A DNA stretch of 64,000 nucleotides, taken from NCBI RefSeq assembly GCF_015291705.1, contig NZ_CP030050.1, forward strand, positions 1,116,001 through 1,180,000. The letters run 5' to 3'. The notes beneath the pieces were generated by a model. The model saw only the letters and a program-made list of their open reading frames with translations. It ran no database searches and had not been told where the DNA came from. Below, piece by piece: positions 33,803 to 42,681 of this stretch. A program made the translations under genes and the position numbers. This stretch comes from Bradyrhizobium arachidis. Lineage in GTDB: Bacteria; Pseudomonadota; Alphaproteobacteria; Rhizobiales; Xanthobacteraceae. Position 1 is the stretch's first letter. Every line of letters starts with the position of its first letter.

Positions 33803-33915
33803 TCTCGTGCCCCGGACGCAGCGCAGCACTCCCGGCGATGCTCAGCATCGTCCGGTGTGATGCGCTGCAGAGCCGGGGCCCATGCGGCAGCGGACGGCGC
33901 GGCTTGCTGGGTCCC
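33803..33915. repeat. Left part of palindromic repeat split by IS110 element
   Basis: Starts CTCGTGCCCCGGACGCAGCG and reads through GCAGAGCCGGGGCCCA to CTGGGTCCC. The same element, uninterrupted, is seen at 51275-51412. The right part continues at 35022-35072 after the insertion. Confidence 0.8.
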
Positions 33916-33929
33916 TGTGTCTTGGAAGT

Positions 33930-35015
<1,086 letters not shown>

Positions 35016-35021
35016 CAGTTG

Positions 35022-35072
35022 CCGGCTCGGCGCCGCAATGCCTTTGGCATTGCAGCTTGTCCGGGACGCGAG
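35022..35072. repeat. Right part of the palindromic repeat split by the IS
   Basis: CCGGCTCGGCGCCGCAATGC followed by GCAGCTTGTCCGGGACGCGAG, the right arm of the repeat begun at 33803. A near-identical arrangement exists uninterrupted at 51275-51412. Confidence 0.75.
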
Positions 35073-35096
35073 AGTGGGAGTGCCGCGGCCCTCGAA

Positions 35097-36551
35097 TCAG
35101 GCGCTCTGCGCGGTCTTCACCACCACGACATTGCTATCTTCAGGTGGCGGGAGGGCGGCAGGGCCCGCGACCGTGTCGGTCTCGCCGCAATGGCGCTTGA
35201 GATAGTCGCGGCGCATGCCGATCTCGTCGCGGACGAATTCGTAGCCGAGCTTGAAGGTGTCGAGCCCGTCGGTGCTGATGGTGCCGTCTCTGAGGCCGAC
35301 CACCGCGCCGCGCAGGATGCCTTCCAGCTCGTCCTGGAGACATTCGAGCTGATCCAGCGAATGGGCATGCTCGATGCGCTCGCCGATGTCGAGAATGGCA
35401 GTGGAGAGCTCGCTGGCCTTCTCCGGCGCGATGCGGGTGATCTTGGCGTAGATCGCGGCGAAGATCGAGCCGATGACGCTGAGCGCGGCGGCGCCCAGAT
35501 ACATCATGTCGCTGTACTTATCCATGAACGACTTGGTGTCGTCGTTGATGTAATCGGCCGCGCCCTGATGCGCCATCACGTAGGCGTCCTTCTCGACCGA
35601 GGCCGGCTCGATCTTGCTGGCGAAGCCGTTGTCGAGCCCGAGCGCCGACTTGTTCTCGTAGACGATGCGCGCGAGATCGCCAGCCGTGGTCGCCGACATC
35701 CTGGATTGCGCGACCAGCAGCCATTCCAGCCCGATCGTCTCGAGGTCGTCGTCGGGAATCTCGGGCGAGGCCGACAGCGTGCCTGCGGTCAGCGTCTCGT
35801 CGGAAATGCCGGGGAATTTGCGGGCGAGCGCCTTGGTCTCGTCGATCGCATTCAGCGTGAAGCCGCCGCGCTTGGCGACCTGCTCATAGGCTTTGTCACG
35901 CACCGCCTTCGAGGCGTGGACGACGGCGATCACCGCGCCGTATCCGTTCGCCGGCGCAAACAGCTTGTCGAGCGTTGCGCCCTGCGGCGCCATCTGGATC
36001 TTCGCGGCGTCCGGCCCGTCGGGAATATCGAGGATGCTGCGCACGAAGGCGAGCGAGGAATCGTTCTCGGCGAGGATGGCGACCTTCTTCTTCTTCAGCT
36101 CGGCGAGCGACTTGATCTTCTTGTTGCCGGGCCCGAGCAGAAGCACGAGATCGTGTTCGAGGACCGCGAGTGTGCGCGCCCGCAGCGGCACCTTGGCATC
36201 GGTGCGCAGCACGGCGAGGTCGGCCTGCTTGCGGTCGAACTGCGCGAGCGCCTTGGTATTGTCAGGGTTGTTGACGATCTTGATCCGGAAACGCGAGGCG
36301 TTGTTCTTCAGTACCGCGGCGAGCTTGGCCGCGAACAGGGCCTCGTCGCTGTTGGGGGCACCGACGGCAAAGGTCAGCGTCTCCGAATTGTGCAGCATGG
36401 CGCGGCCGCCCCAGACGGTGGCGAGCGACAGCAGCAGGGTCAGCACGACGTAGAGAAAGACCTGCTGCTGATTGGTCTTGATCACCTTGGGACGCCGCGG
36501 CTGCGGCTCCGATGGTGACGAGGCGGGGCCTTCAGTACTCATGCTCAGCAC
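35097..36551 (-). CDS. TAXI-type solute-binding-like membrane protein
   Basis: A 484-residue protein. A short cytoplasmic N-terminus and a membrane anchor (residues ~28-50, QQVFLYVVLTLLLSLATVWG) precede a TAXI-like ligand-binding domain (FAVGAPNSDEALFAAKLAAV, ...KVAILAENDSSLAFVRSILDI, ...YGAVIAVVHASKAVRD). A second membrane helix (YLGAAALSVIGSIFAAIYAK, ~345-364) and a coiled C-terminal tail follow. Ordinary TAXI proteins are simply exported; here two anchors and a cytoplasmic tail suggest a sensor or membrane-bound receptor. No TRAP permease lies near. Two start codons (36551 or 36542) are possible. Confidence 0.75.
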   Translation of the reverse strand: MLSMSTEGPASSPSEPQPRRPKVIKTNQQQVFLYVVLTLLLSLATVWGGRAMLHNSETLTFAVGAPNSDEALFAAKLAAVLKNNASRFRIKIVNNPDNTKALAQFDRKQADLAVLRTDAKVPLRARTLAVLEHDLVLLLGPGNKKIKSLAELKKKKVAILAENDSSLAFVRSILDIPDGPDAAKIQMAPQGATLDKLFAPANGYGAVIAVVHASKAVRDKAYEQVAKRGGFTLNAIDETKALARKFPGISDETLTAGTLSASPEIPDDDLETIGLEWLLVAQSRMSATTAGDLARIVYENKSALGLDNGFASKIEPASVEKDAYVMAHQGAADYINDDTKSFMDKYSDMMYLGAAALSVIGSIFAAIYAKITRIAPEKASELSTAILDIGERIEHAHSLDQLECLQDELEGILRGAVVGLRDGTISTDGLDTFKLGYEFVRDEIGMRRDYLKRHCGETDTVAGPAALPPPEDSNVVVVKTAQSA

Positions 36552-36920
36552 TCATGGCAGCACGCTGGCCTTATTCCTGGGCGGCAGGCGGCTCGCGGAT
36601 GTGATCTGCGGCGCGCGCCGTGCAATTCTAAGCAACTGAAAAAAGAACGAAATTCTTTGACTTCGAGGATAGCGCGCCGCTACCGGAATGCAAATTTCGA
36701 GCCGAAGGTAACCTTACTCCTCCCGACCGCGGCTATTGGTCATCCTATCACCAGTTAGCCACAGTTGGCGATTTTCCGGTTCCCCCCGGCTGCATTCTGC
36801 CGCGGGAGATGTCATAAATTGGAGGTCCCGGCGCTTTGACCGGTCCAAGAAGAAGTTGCGCTGAACGCTCCAATCTTTCTTGTCACGTCAATGAGGGCGT
36901 CAGCTTTGTCGTTTCCACCC
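36552..36920. other. Intergenic gap
   Basis: A divergent promoter region of 369 bases. I see A+T-rich text near 36640-36665 and no palindrome or gene that I can support. Confidence 0.4.
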
Positions 36921-37307
36921 ATGTCATCGGCGGTTCCGGTCGAAGCGCTCATTGGCTGGATGTTGCTGCTCACCTTCAAGCACATCATCGCCGATTTCGT
37001 GCTCCAGACCGCCTGGATGGCGCAGGGCAAGGACCAGAAACACGGCTGGGCCCTGCCGCTTCTGGTGCACTGCCTGATTCACCTTGCGGTTGCGCTGCCG
37101 CTGATCCTGATCGTGGCGCCGCGATTCTGGTTCGTCGCCTTCATCGACTTCGTGATCCACATCACCATCGATCGCGCCAAGGGATTCGTCTCGGCCAATC
37201 TGGGTGTCGACCTGCATCATCCCTGGTTCTGGACCCTGATCGGTGTCGACCAGGCGCTGCACCATCTCACCGGCTTCGGCCTCTCCATCTTCATGGCGGC
37301 GAACTGA
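36921..37307 (+). CDS. DUF3307-family membrane protein
   Basis: A 128-residue membrane protein with 3-4 helices, MSSAVPVEALIGWMLLLTFK, then HIIADFVLQTAWMAQGKDQKHG and ...FIDFVIHITIDRAKGF...HHPWFWTLIGVDQALHHLT. The set of conserved His and Asp residues at helix ends is the DUF3307 signature; function unknown. A longer start at 36891 is possible, but ATG 36921 opens the family sequence. It is single-gene, followed by a palindromic repeat. Confidence 0.8.
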   Translation: MSSAVPVEALIGWMLLLTFKHIIADFVLQTAWMAQGKDQKHGWALPLLVHCLIHLAVALPLILIVAPRFWFVAFIDFVIHITIDRAKGFVSANLGVDLHHPWFWTLIGVDQALHHLTGFGLSIFMAAN

Positions 37308-37318
37308 CTGCTCACACC

Positions 37319-37397
37319 GTCATTCCGGGGCGGTCCGCAGGACCGAACCCGGAATCTCGAGATTCCGGGTTCTCGCTTCGCGAGCCCCGGAATGACG
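37319..37397. repeat. Palindromic intergenic repeat
   Basis: CGTCATTCCGGGGC ... GCCCCGGAATGACG ends with inner CCCGGAATCTCGAGATTCCGGG palindrome. Non-coding, a different sequence family from the other repeats but with the same architecture. Confidence 0.8.
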
Positions 37398-37531
37398 GCA
37401 AGCCGCCAAGTCCCGCGGCGCCCTCTGATTCGCGGCCCACGCGCAAGGACCCCGGGTGACTACCGGGCAGCGTGGTTAACCTTTCATTAGAGAATTGCGC
37501 TGCATCTTCCGCACTACGAGGGAGAACTGCA

Positions 37532-37933
37532 ATGTTTTCAAGCCGTGACGCTTTTGAAAGCGATTTCTGCCCGGTTCGCGACGAGCTCCTTGGCGAGATG
37601 TATCGCGCCAGCGAGAGTGGCCTGCCGAGGCTGGTTGAGAGTGTTTCCCCTGAGGCACGCGCCCGCCTGGCGCTGTTCTGCTATCGCCGCAGCCATCTGC
37701 ACTCGCTGGCGGTCGCCATCGCTGCAAGCTGCAGCGAGCGCGATCTGATCGACAACGGCGGTCGCGTCGGCTCGACGCTCTACGCGCTGTCACGTGCGAG
37801 CTCGGCCAAATCGTCGCCGTCGCTGTCGGGCGGCCGCAAGCCGATTACGCTGTCGACCAAGCCGCTCTCGGTGCTCGCACCGCTGGACGACGAGCTCGAC
37901 GACGACGAGATCGACGAGGCCGTTCCGGCTTAA
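37532..37933 (+). CDS. Hypothetical protein, 133 residues
   Basis: MFSSRDAFESDFCPVRDELL, then GEMYRASESGLPRLVESVSPEARARLALFCYRRSHLHSLAVAIAASC and a low-complexity C-terminus ending DDELDDDEIDEAVPA. The N-terminal ~75 residues are helical and family-like; the tail is acidic. I recognise it as a Bradyrhizobium hypothetical, function unknown. GGAG lies a suitable distance before ATG 37532. It converges with and overlaps the next minus-strand gene by 4 bases. Confidence 0.72.
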   Translation: MFSSRDAFESDFCPVRDELLGEMYRASESGLPRLVESVSPEARARLALFCYRRSHLHSLAVAIAASCSERDLIDNGGRVGSTLYALSRASSAKSSPSLSGGRKPITLSTKPLSVLAPLDDELDDDEIDEAVPA

Positions 37934-38244
37934 GTTGGTTCGATCGCCGGAAGCCCGAACTTCCGCCGCGCCATCGCGCATTCGGCATCGCCCGGCATGC
38001 AGGTGCGGCACACCTCAGGCCGCACCGTATAGATGCCGCACGCCGTCGCCTTGCCGATCTCTCCCTGCAAGGCCGAGCAGCGATCACCCTCGCAACGCAT
38101 GCCGGATTGATGCGCATTGACGAGCGCTTCGGGGATCGCTGCAAGCTCCTCGTCGTTCTCGATCGAGAAGCGCGGCCAGTTCTCCGAATAGCCGCAGCAG
38201 GCGCCGCAGCTCTGGCAGCAGCTCGACAGATCGATTTCTTCCAT
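37930..38244 (-). CDS. YkgJ-family cysteine-cluster protein
   Basis: A 104-residue protein with a CxxCxxCC cluster (SCCQSCGACCGYSEN), a CEGDRC pair and a CRTCMPGD motif, the pattern of the YkgJ/UPF0153 zinc-or-iron-binding family (CxxCxxCC ... C ... CxxC). The function of the family is not established. ATG 38244 follows GAGG and starts the conserved part. It lies 5 bases downstream of a WYL regulator in the same direction. Confidence 0.88.
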   Translation of the reverse strand: MEEIDLSSCCQSCGACCGYSENWPRFSIENDEELAAIPEALVNAHQSGMRCEGDRCSALQGEIGKATACGIYTVRPEVCRTCMPGDAECAMARRKFGLPAIEPT

Positions 38245-38249
38245 CGTCC

Positions 38250-38948
38250 TCACGTGTCCTTTGGCGGGCCCCAGACCAGGCTCTGCCGCCATCTCGCGCG
38301 CAGCACGTCGCGCCTTTCAGGATATTTCTCGTCGAGATAGGTTGCCTCGACGACGCGATCGGTGCGGAAGCTACGGAAGTCGCTGCGCAGCTCGCACCAC
38401 GCCGCGAGCAGGCGCACGGCTTCGAGATAGCCGACCGAGATCGGCCAGATCATGCGCTCGCTGGGGCGGCCCTGCTCGTCGCGATAGCGTAGCATGATCT
38501 TCTTGCCTTCGTGGATCTGGGTGCGCGTGCGCACCATGTCGAGGCGATCCGGCTCCCTGTTCCAGCTCGGCCGCGCGCGGCTTGCCGGCTCCAGCACGAA
38601 GGGACGCAGGCGCTCAGGCACGGTGTCGGCGATCTTGGCCATCAGGTCTTCGGCCGCGCGCGCCAGCGCGGAATCGGCATGGCCCGCAACCCATTGCGCG
38701 CCCAGCACCGCGGCCTCGATCTCGTCGGGTGTCAGCATGAGAGGCGGCAGGTCAAAGCCCTTTTCCAGGATGTAGCCCATGCCGGCTTCGCCGCGGATCG
38801 GCACGCGCTGGCCGATCAGCGTCGCGATGTCGCGATAGATCGTGCGCTTGGAGGTCTCGAGCTCGGCCGCGATCGCGTCCGCCGTCAGCGGCTTACGCGT
38901 GCGCCTCAGCACCTGGATGATCTGAAACAGCCGGTCGGCGCGTCTCAT
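38250..38948 (-). CDS. WYL-domain HTH regulator
   Basis: A 232-residue YafY-like regulator: a DeoR-type HTH (RADRLFQIIQVLRRTRKPLT, SKRTIYRDIATLI) and a WYL domain from ~140 (EGKKIMLRYRDEQGRPSERM, with WPISVGYLEAVRLLAAWCEL). It is divergent from a small gene and the GST at 39358, with an imperfect CTGACA-type palindrome (38991-39014) in between. Confidence 0.9.
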   Translation of the reverse strand: MRRADRLFQIIQVLRRTRKPLTADAIAAELETSKRTIYRDIATLIGQRVPIRGEAGMGYILEKGFDLPPLMLTPDEIEAAVLGAQWVAGHADSALARAAEDLMAKIADTVPERLRPFVLEPASRARPSWNREPDRLDMVRTRTQIHEGKKIMLRYRDEQGRPSERMIWPISVGYLEAVRLLAAWCELRSDFRSFRTDRVVEATYLDEKYPERRDVLRARWRQSLVWGPPKDT

Positions 38949-38990
38949 GACAATTCTCTCATCGGGATCGGATCAGAAAGCGGCGCGCTG

Positions 38991-39014
38991 CTGCTGACAG
39001 GATGTTGGCAGCAG
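38991..39014. promoter_or_regulatory. Imperfect operator palindrome for WYL regulator
   Basis: CTGCTGACA-GGATG-TTGGCAGCAG, half-sites matching the CTGACA-N5-TGTCAG pattern of the 30.6 kb locus with one change. It lies 43 bases before the regulator start and about 45 bases upstream of the small gene at 39061. Confidence 0.6.
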
Positions 39015-39060
39015 GGGGGTTCTATACCGGGACAACACATCGACTGAAGAGGATTTGTCC

Positions 39061-39321
39061 ATGATCATTCCAACCCATTTCGGCCCGGCACTTCCGATGC
39101 TGCGGGCACAGGCGTGGTCCGCATCGGCATTCGGCCGCCTCGTTTCGCTCGATCTCATGGCCGTCGACCTCCGGTTTGCCCTCGCGAGCGTGGTGGCACG
39201 CTCGCTGACCCAGGCTGCGGACGCGCTGGTCCGCCACGTCATGGCCCGCGCCTGGCGGGGGGCCCGTTTCGCAGAAGATATCACGGCTGCTGCCACCATG
39301 GTGGCAGCAGCCCGGCACTAG
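39061..39321 (+). CDS. Small hypothetical protein
   Basis: MIIPTHFGPALPMLRAQAWS, then ASAFGRLVSLDLMAVDLRFALASVVARSLTQAADALVRHVMARAWRGARFAEDITAAATM. A helical, Ala-rich protein with a possible amphipathic helix; I know no function. It is under the WYL operator and 37 bases before a GST gene in the same direction, so it may be co-induced. ATG 39061 follows GAGG; the TTG at 39055 is less likely. Confidence 0.6.
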   Translation: MIIPTHFGPALPMLRAQAWSASAFGRLVSLDLMAVDLRFALASVVARSLTQAADALVRHVMARAWRGARFAEDITAAATMVAAARH

Positions 39322-39357
39322 GTTCCGTCAAGTTTTCGGTAGACCAGGAGAACGCGC

Positions 39358-40086
39358 ATGATCACGCTTTATGGCTTTGGCACCGGCTTCGGCCTGCCGG
39401 AAATCAGCCCCTTCGTCACCAAGACCGAGGTGCAACTCAAGATGGCTGGGCTGCCCTACCGGAAGGAGCGCGCCATGCCGCCCGCGTCCCCGAAGGGGCA
39501 GCTGCCCTTCATCGACGATGGCGGCGAGGCGGTGGCCGATTCCACCTTCATCCGCGCCCATATCGAGCGCCGCTACGGCTTCGATTTCGACGCCGGCCTG
39601 TCGCTGCCCGAGCGTGCGCAGGCCTGGGCGTTCGAGCGCATGATCGAGCACCACGTCTATTGGGCGCTGGTCGGCGCGCGCTGGGTCGATCCGGTCAACT
39701 TCGCCAAGGGCCCGTCGCACTTCTTCGACGGCGCGCCGGAACATAACCGCGAGAAGCTGCGCGAGGACGCGCAATTCCGGGTCGCCGAGAACTATCTGCT
39801 CTCCGGCCTCGGCCGCCACGCGCCCGACGACGACGTCGATCTTGCCGTGCGCTCGCTGTTCGCGCTCTCGGTGCAGCTCGGCGACAAGGCCTATCTGATG
39901 GGCAACAAGCCCTGCGGCGTCGACGCCACCGCCTTCGGCGCGCTCGCCGGGATTTTGACGCCGTTCTTCGAGTCAGGGTTGCGCCAGCGGGCCGAGGGAT
40001 TTCCGAATCTCACCGCTTATGTCGACCGCATGATGGACAGTTATTATCCCGAGTTCGCCTGGACCCCGCTGCGGCAGGCGGCGTGA
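39358..40086 (+). CDS. Glutathione S-transferase family protein
   Basis: A 242-residue GST-like protein: thioredoxin-fold start MITLYGFGTGFGLPEISPFV, cis-Pro GQLPFIDDGG (~50-59) and DSTFIRAHIERRYGF. The C-terminal domain resembles the Tom37/metaxin-like family (MIEHHVYWALVGARW...NKPCGVDATAFGALAGIL). Its usual active-site residues in the N-domain are not evident, so it may be non-catalytic or act on another thiol. GGAG precedes ATG 39358. It is downstream of a small gene, probably controlled by the WYL regulator. Confidence 0.85.
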   Translation: MITLYGFGTGFGLPEISPFVTKTEVQLKMAGLPYRKERAMPPASPKGQLPFIDDGGEAVADSTFIRAHIERRYGFDFDAGLSLPERAQAWAFERMIEHHVYWALVGARWVDPVNFAKGPSHFFDGAPEHNREKLREDAQFRVAENYLLSGLGRHAPDDDVDLAVRSLFALSVQLGDKAYLMGNKPCGVDATAFGALAGILTPFFESGLRQRAEGFPNLTAYVDRMMDSYYPEFAWTPLRQAA

Positions 40087-40115
40087 GGCTCGGAGCATCC
40101 GCAAGCTCGCTGCAA

Positions 40116-40142
40116 CCTCTCCCCCGCCTGCGGGAGAGGGGG
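40116..40142. repeat. Short palindromic repeat
   Basis: CCTCTCCCCCGCCTGCGGGAGAGGG: a CCTCTCCC/GGGAGAGG type inverted repeat shared with larger elements at 47991, 53082 and 57559. Confidence 0.65.
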
Positions 40143-40180
40143 CGCGGCGACACCGTGACAGCGGCTTGCGATCAGCTGCC

Positions 40181-40209
40181 AAAAAAGAGCCGGCCCATCG
40201 GGCCGGCTC
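40181..40209 (-). terminator. Intrinsic terminator of the 40.2-45.4 kb operon
   Basis: Perfect stem GAGCCGGCCC/GGGCCGGCTC with a 3-base loop followed on the minus strand by TTTTTT. It lies 25 bases after the stop of the binding-protein gene at 40235. Confidence 0.9.
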
Positions 40210-40234
40210 TCGTCGTCTCAAACTGTCGTTACGC

Positions 40235-41386
40235 CTACTTCACCAGCGAGTACTTGCCGTTCTTCACCGTGAGCAGGATGCGGGCGCGCTCGTCGACGCC
40301 GTAGCGGTCCTTTTCGGTGAAGTTGTAGACGCCCTGGCTCGCCGCGAGCTCCTTCTCCGACAGCAGGGCCTGGCGGATCGCTTCGCGGAATTCCGGCGTG
40401 CCGGGCTTGGCCGTCTTCAACGCCACCGGGATGATCCGCTTCAGGATCTCGAACGCATCGTAGGAATGGCCGGCGAACTGGCTGCGGCTGTTCGGGCCGT
40501 ACTTGGCCTCATAGGCCGAGTTCAGCGCGAGGCCCGGCCGCTTGGTGGCGGCTTCGTCCGGCTGGTCTTCGGGGTCCATGACGGGACCGGAGGCCATCAG
40601 CACGCCTTCGGCCGCTTTGCCGGCGATGCGGATGAAGTCCATGCTGGCGGCGCCATGGGTCTGGTAGATCAGGCCCTGATAGCCGCGCTCGCGCAGCTCG
40701 GTCTGCGGCAGCGCGGCTGCGGTGCCGGAGGCGCCGACCAGGATCGCGTCGGGATTGGCGGCGACGAGCTTGAGCACCTGTCCGGTCACCGAGGTGTCGG
40801 GACGGGCGAAGCGCTCCTCGTCGACGATGGTCATGCCCATCGGCACGGCCTGCGCCTTCAGGTCGTTGAACCAGAGGTCGCCATAGGAGTCGGAATAGCC
40901 GATATAGCCGAGGGTCTTCACGCCCTTTGACTTCATGTGGTCGTACAGCACCTTGCCGACGATCGGAATCGGCTGCGGCATCGCCACCGACCACTTCATG
41001 CGCTCCGGCGTGATCGGGAACGGCGCCAGGCCAAAATGCGGAATGCCGGCTTCATTGGCGACGTTGGAGACCGCGATGGTCGGCGGCGTTAGCGCCGAGC
41101 CCATGATGATGTCGGCCTTGGATTCCGTCACGAAGCGGCGGGCGTTGGTCGTTGCCGTGGTAGGATCGCCGCCGTCGTCGAGCACGATCACCTTCAGCGG
41201 CACGCCGCCGATTTCCTTCGGCACGAACTCCAGCGCATTGCGCTCGGGGATGCCGAGCGCTGCGCCCGGGCCGGTCGTGGTGGTGGTGATGCCGATGGTG
41301 ATCTCGGCGGTCTGGGCCAGCGCTGGCAGCGCCGGCAAGGCGAGCGTCGCCGCGGCAATCGCGGCGGTCAGGTAAAAGCGTTTCAT
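40235..41386 (-). CDS. ABC transporter substrate-binding protein (hydroxycinnamate locus)
   Basis: A 383-residue periplasmic binding protein: signal peptide MKRFYLTAAIAAATLALPAL with cleavage near AQA, first strand ITIGITTTTTGPGAALGIPE and later landmarks TLGYIGYSDSYGDLWF, VNPDAILVGASGTAA-like and YDAFEILK. It belongs to the LivJ-type, in a group often serving aromatic-acid uptake (compare CouP of R. palustris). It ends an operon with a CoA ligase, crotonase, dehydrogenase and thioesterase, and a matching LivH/MG/F permease operon is 12 kb away. An aromatic acid such as p-coumarate is the inferred ligand. Confidence 0.9.
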   Translation of the reverse strand: MKRFYLTAAIAAATLALPALPALAQTAEITIGITTTTTGPGAALGIPERNALEFVPKEIGGVPLKVIVLDDGGDPTTATTNARRFVTESKADIIMGSALTPPTIAVSNVANEAGIPHFGLAPFPITPERMKWSVAMPQPIPIVGKVLYDHMKSKGVKTLGYIGYSDSYGDLWFNDLKAQAVPMGMTIVDEERFARPDTSVTGQVLKLVAANPDAILVGASGTAAALPQTELRERGYQGLIYQTHGAASMDFIRIAGKAAEGVLMASGPVMDPEDQPDEAATKRPGLALNSAYEAKYGPNSRSQFAGHSYDAFEILKRIIPVALKTAKPGTPEFREAIRQALLSEKELAASQGVYNFTEKDRYGVDERARILLTVKNGKYSLVK

Positions 41387-41464
41387 CTATTCCTCCCTTG
41401 ACGTGTTTCCTTGAAAGCAGAAATCGGGGGGTAATTCAGCCCCCTCTTTTGGTGATGCGGCGAT

Positions 41465-41884
41465 TTAGCTTCCCGTGAATTTGGCGACCATCTCCGGCGG
41501 AAACGGTGCTGATTTCAGCTTGTCGGGGTTAACGGGATCGCGGCCGACGAGGACGCGGGTCTCGAACCCCTCGATCGCCAGCGCCTCGCCCTTGTAGACG
41601 TTGTGCTTCACCTCGAAGCTCGAGCGCTTGATGCTTTCGATCTTCGTCTCGATGGTGATCCAGTCGCCATAGGTCGAGGGGATGTAGAACTTGGCCCGCG
41701 TGTCGACCATGGGGATTCCCACCAGGCCGTATTTGCGGACCAGATCCTGCTTGGAGAAGCCGGCGACCTCGAACAGGGTCGAGGTCGAATCGTCGAACAT
41801 CGCGAAATAGCGCGGGTAGTAGACGATGTTGGCGGGGTCGCAATCGCCCCACTGAATCTGGACCTCGCGCCGGTTCACGAACAT
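41465..41884 (-). CDS. Hotdog acyl-CoA thioesterase (4-hydroxybenzoyl-CoA thioesterase-like)
   Basis: A 139-residue thioesterase. The motif VQIQWGDCDPANIVYYPRYF (residues ~8-27) is the 4HBT signature with the catalytic Asp at D16 in GDCDPAN, the same layout as Pseudomonas 4-hydroxybenzoyl-CoA thioesterase. The enzyme would cleave an aryl-CoA. It sits 10 bases downstream of the SDR gene in the hydroxycinnamate operon, so its substrate is probably 4-hydroxybenzoyl-CoA or a related intermediate (inference). Confidence 0.9.
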   Translation of the reverse strand: MFVNRREVQIQWGDCDPANIVYYPRYFAMFDDSTSTLFEVAGFSKQDLVRKYGLVGIPMVDTRAKFYIPSTYGDWITIETKIESIKRSSFEVKHNVYKGEALAIEGFETRVLVGRDPVNPDKLKSAPFPPEMVAKFTGS

Positions 41885-41894
41885 CTGACGCGCC

Positions 41895-42656
41895 TTATTT
41901 CGGCGCCATGCGCAGCGAGCCGTCGAGGCGCACCACTTCGCCGTTGAGATACGCGTTCTCGACCATGTGTAGCGCGAGCGCGGCGAACTCGTCGGCCTGG
42001 CCGAGCCGGCGCGGGAAGGGGATCGCGGCGGCGAGCGAGTCCTGCGCTTCCTGCGGCAGGTTCGCGAGCAGCGGCGTCAGGAACAGGCCGGGCGCGATCG
42101 TCAGCACGCGGACGCCGAACTGCGCGAGCTCGCGTGCGATCGGCAGCGTCATGCCGACGATGCCGCCCTTGGAGGCCGAATAGGCGGACTGGCCGATCTG
42201 GCCGTCATAGGCGGCGACCGACGCCGTGTTGATGATGACGCCGCGTTCGCCCGACGCCTGCGGCTCGAGCTTGGACATCTCGGTCGCGGCAAGGCGCAGC
42301 ATGTTGAAGGTGCCGATCAAATTGACCTTGATGACCTTGTCGAAATCGGCGAGCGCCATCGGGCCGTCGCGGCCGACGACGCGTTTTGCAACGCCAATGC
42401 CGGCGCAGTTGACCAGCACGCGCGCCGGGCCATGGGCCTTGGTCGCCTGCGCGATCGCAGCTTCAGCGGAAGCCGCATCGGAGACGTCGCAGGTCACGGC
42501 GACGCCCTTGATCTCGGCGGCAACGGCTTCAGCGAGCTTGGCATTGAGATCGCACACCGCAACCTTGGCGCCCTGCGCCGCCAGTTTTCGCGCGGTGGCA
42601 GCGCCAAGCCCCGATGCGCCGCCGGTGACGATGGCTGCCTGATCCTTCAACAACAT
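41895..42656 (-). CDS. SDR 3-hydroxyacyl-CoA dehydrogenase-like protein
   Basis: A 253-residue SDR of the type-II HSD17B10-like family: TGGASGLG at residues ~11-18, CDLN after strand 2, NCAGIG around 85-90, Ser in NTASVAAYDG, the catalytic YSASK (SAYSASKGG) and PGLFLTPLL. Members oxidise 3-hydroxyacyl-CoA. The context with a CoA ligase, crotonase and thioesterase suggests oxidation of a 3-hydroxy-3-aryl-propanoyl-CoA. It starts 25 bases after the ligase stop. Confidence 0.9.
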   Translation of the reverse strand: MLLKDQAAIVTGGASGLGAATARKLAAQGAKVAVCDLNAKLAEAVAAEIKGVAVTCDVSDAASAEAAIAQATKAHGPARVLVNCAGIGVAKRVVGRDGPMALADFDKVIKVNLIGTFNMLRLAATEMSKLEPQASGERGVIINTASVAAYDGQIGQSAYSASKGGIVGMTLPIARELAQFGVRVLTIAPGLFLTPLLANLPQEAQDSLAAAIPFPRRLGQADEFAALALHMVENAYLNGEVVRLDGSLRMAPK

Positions 42657-42681
42657 GGCGTTCTCCTTTGGCGATGATTTT

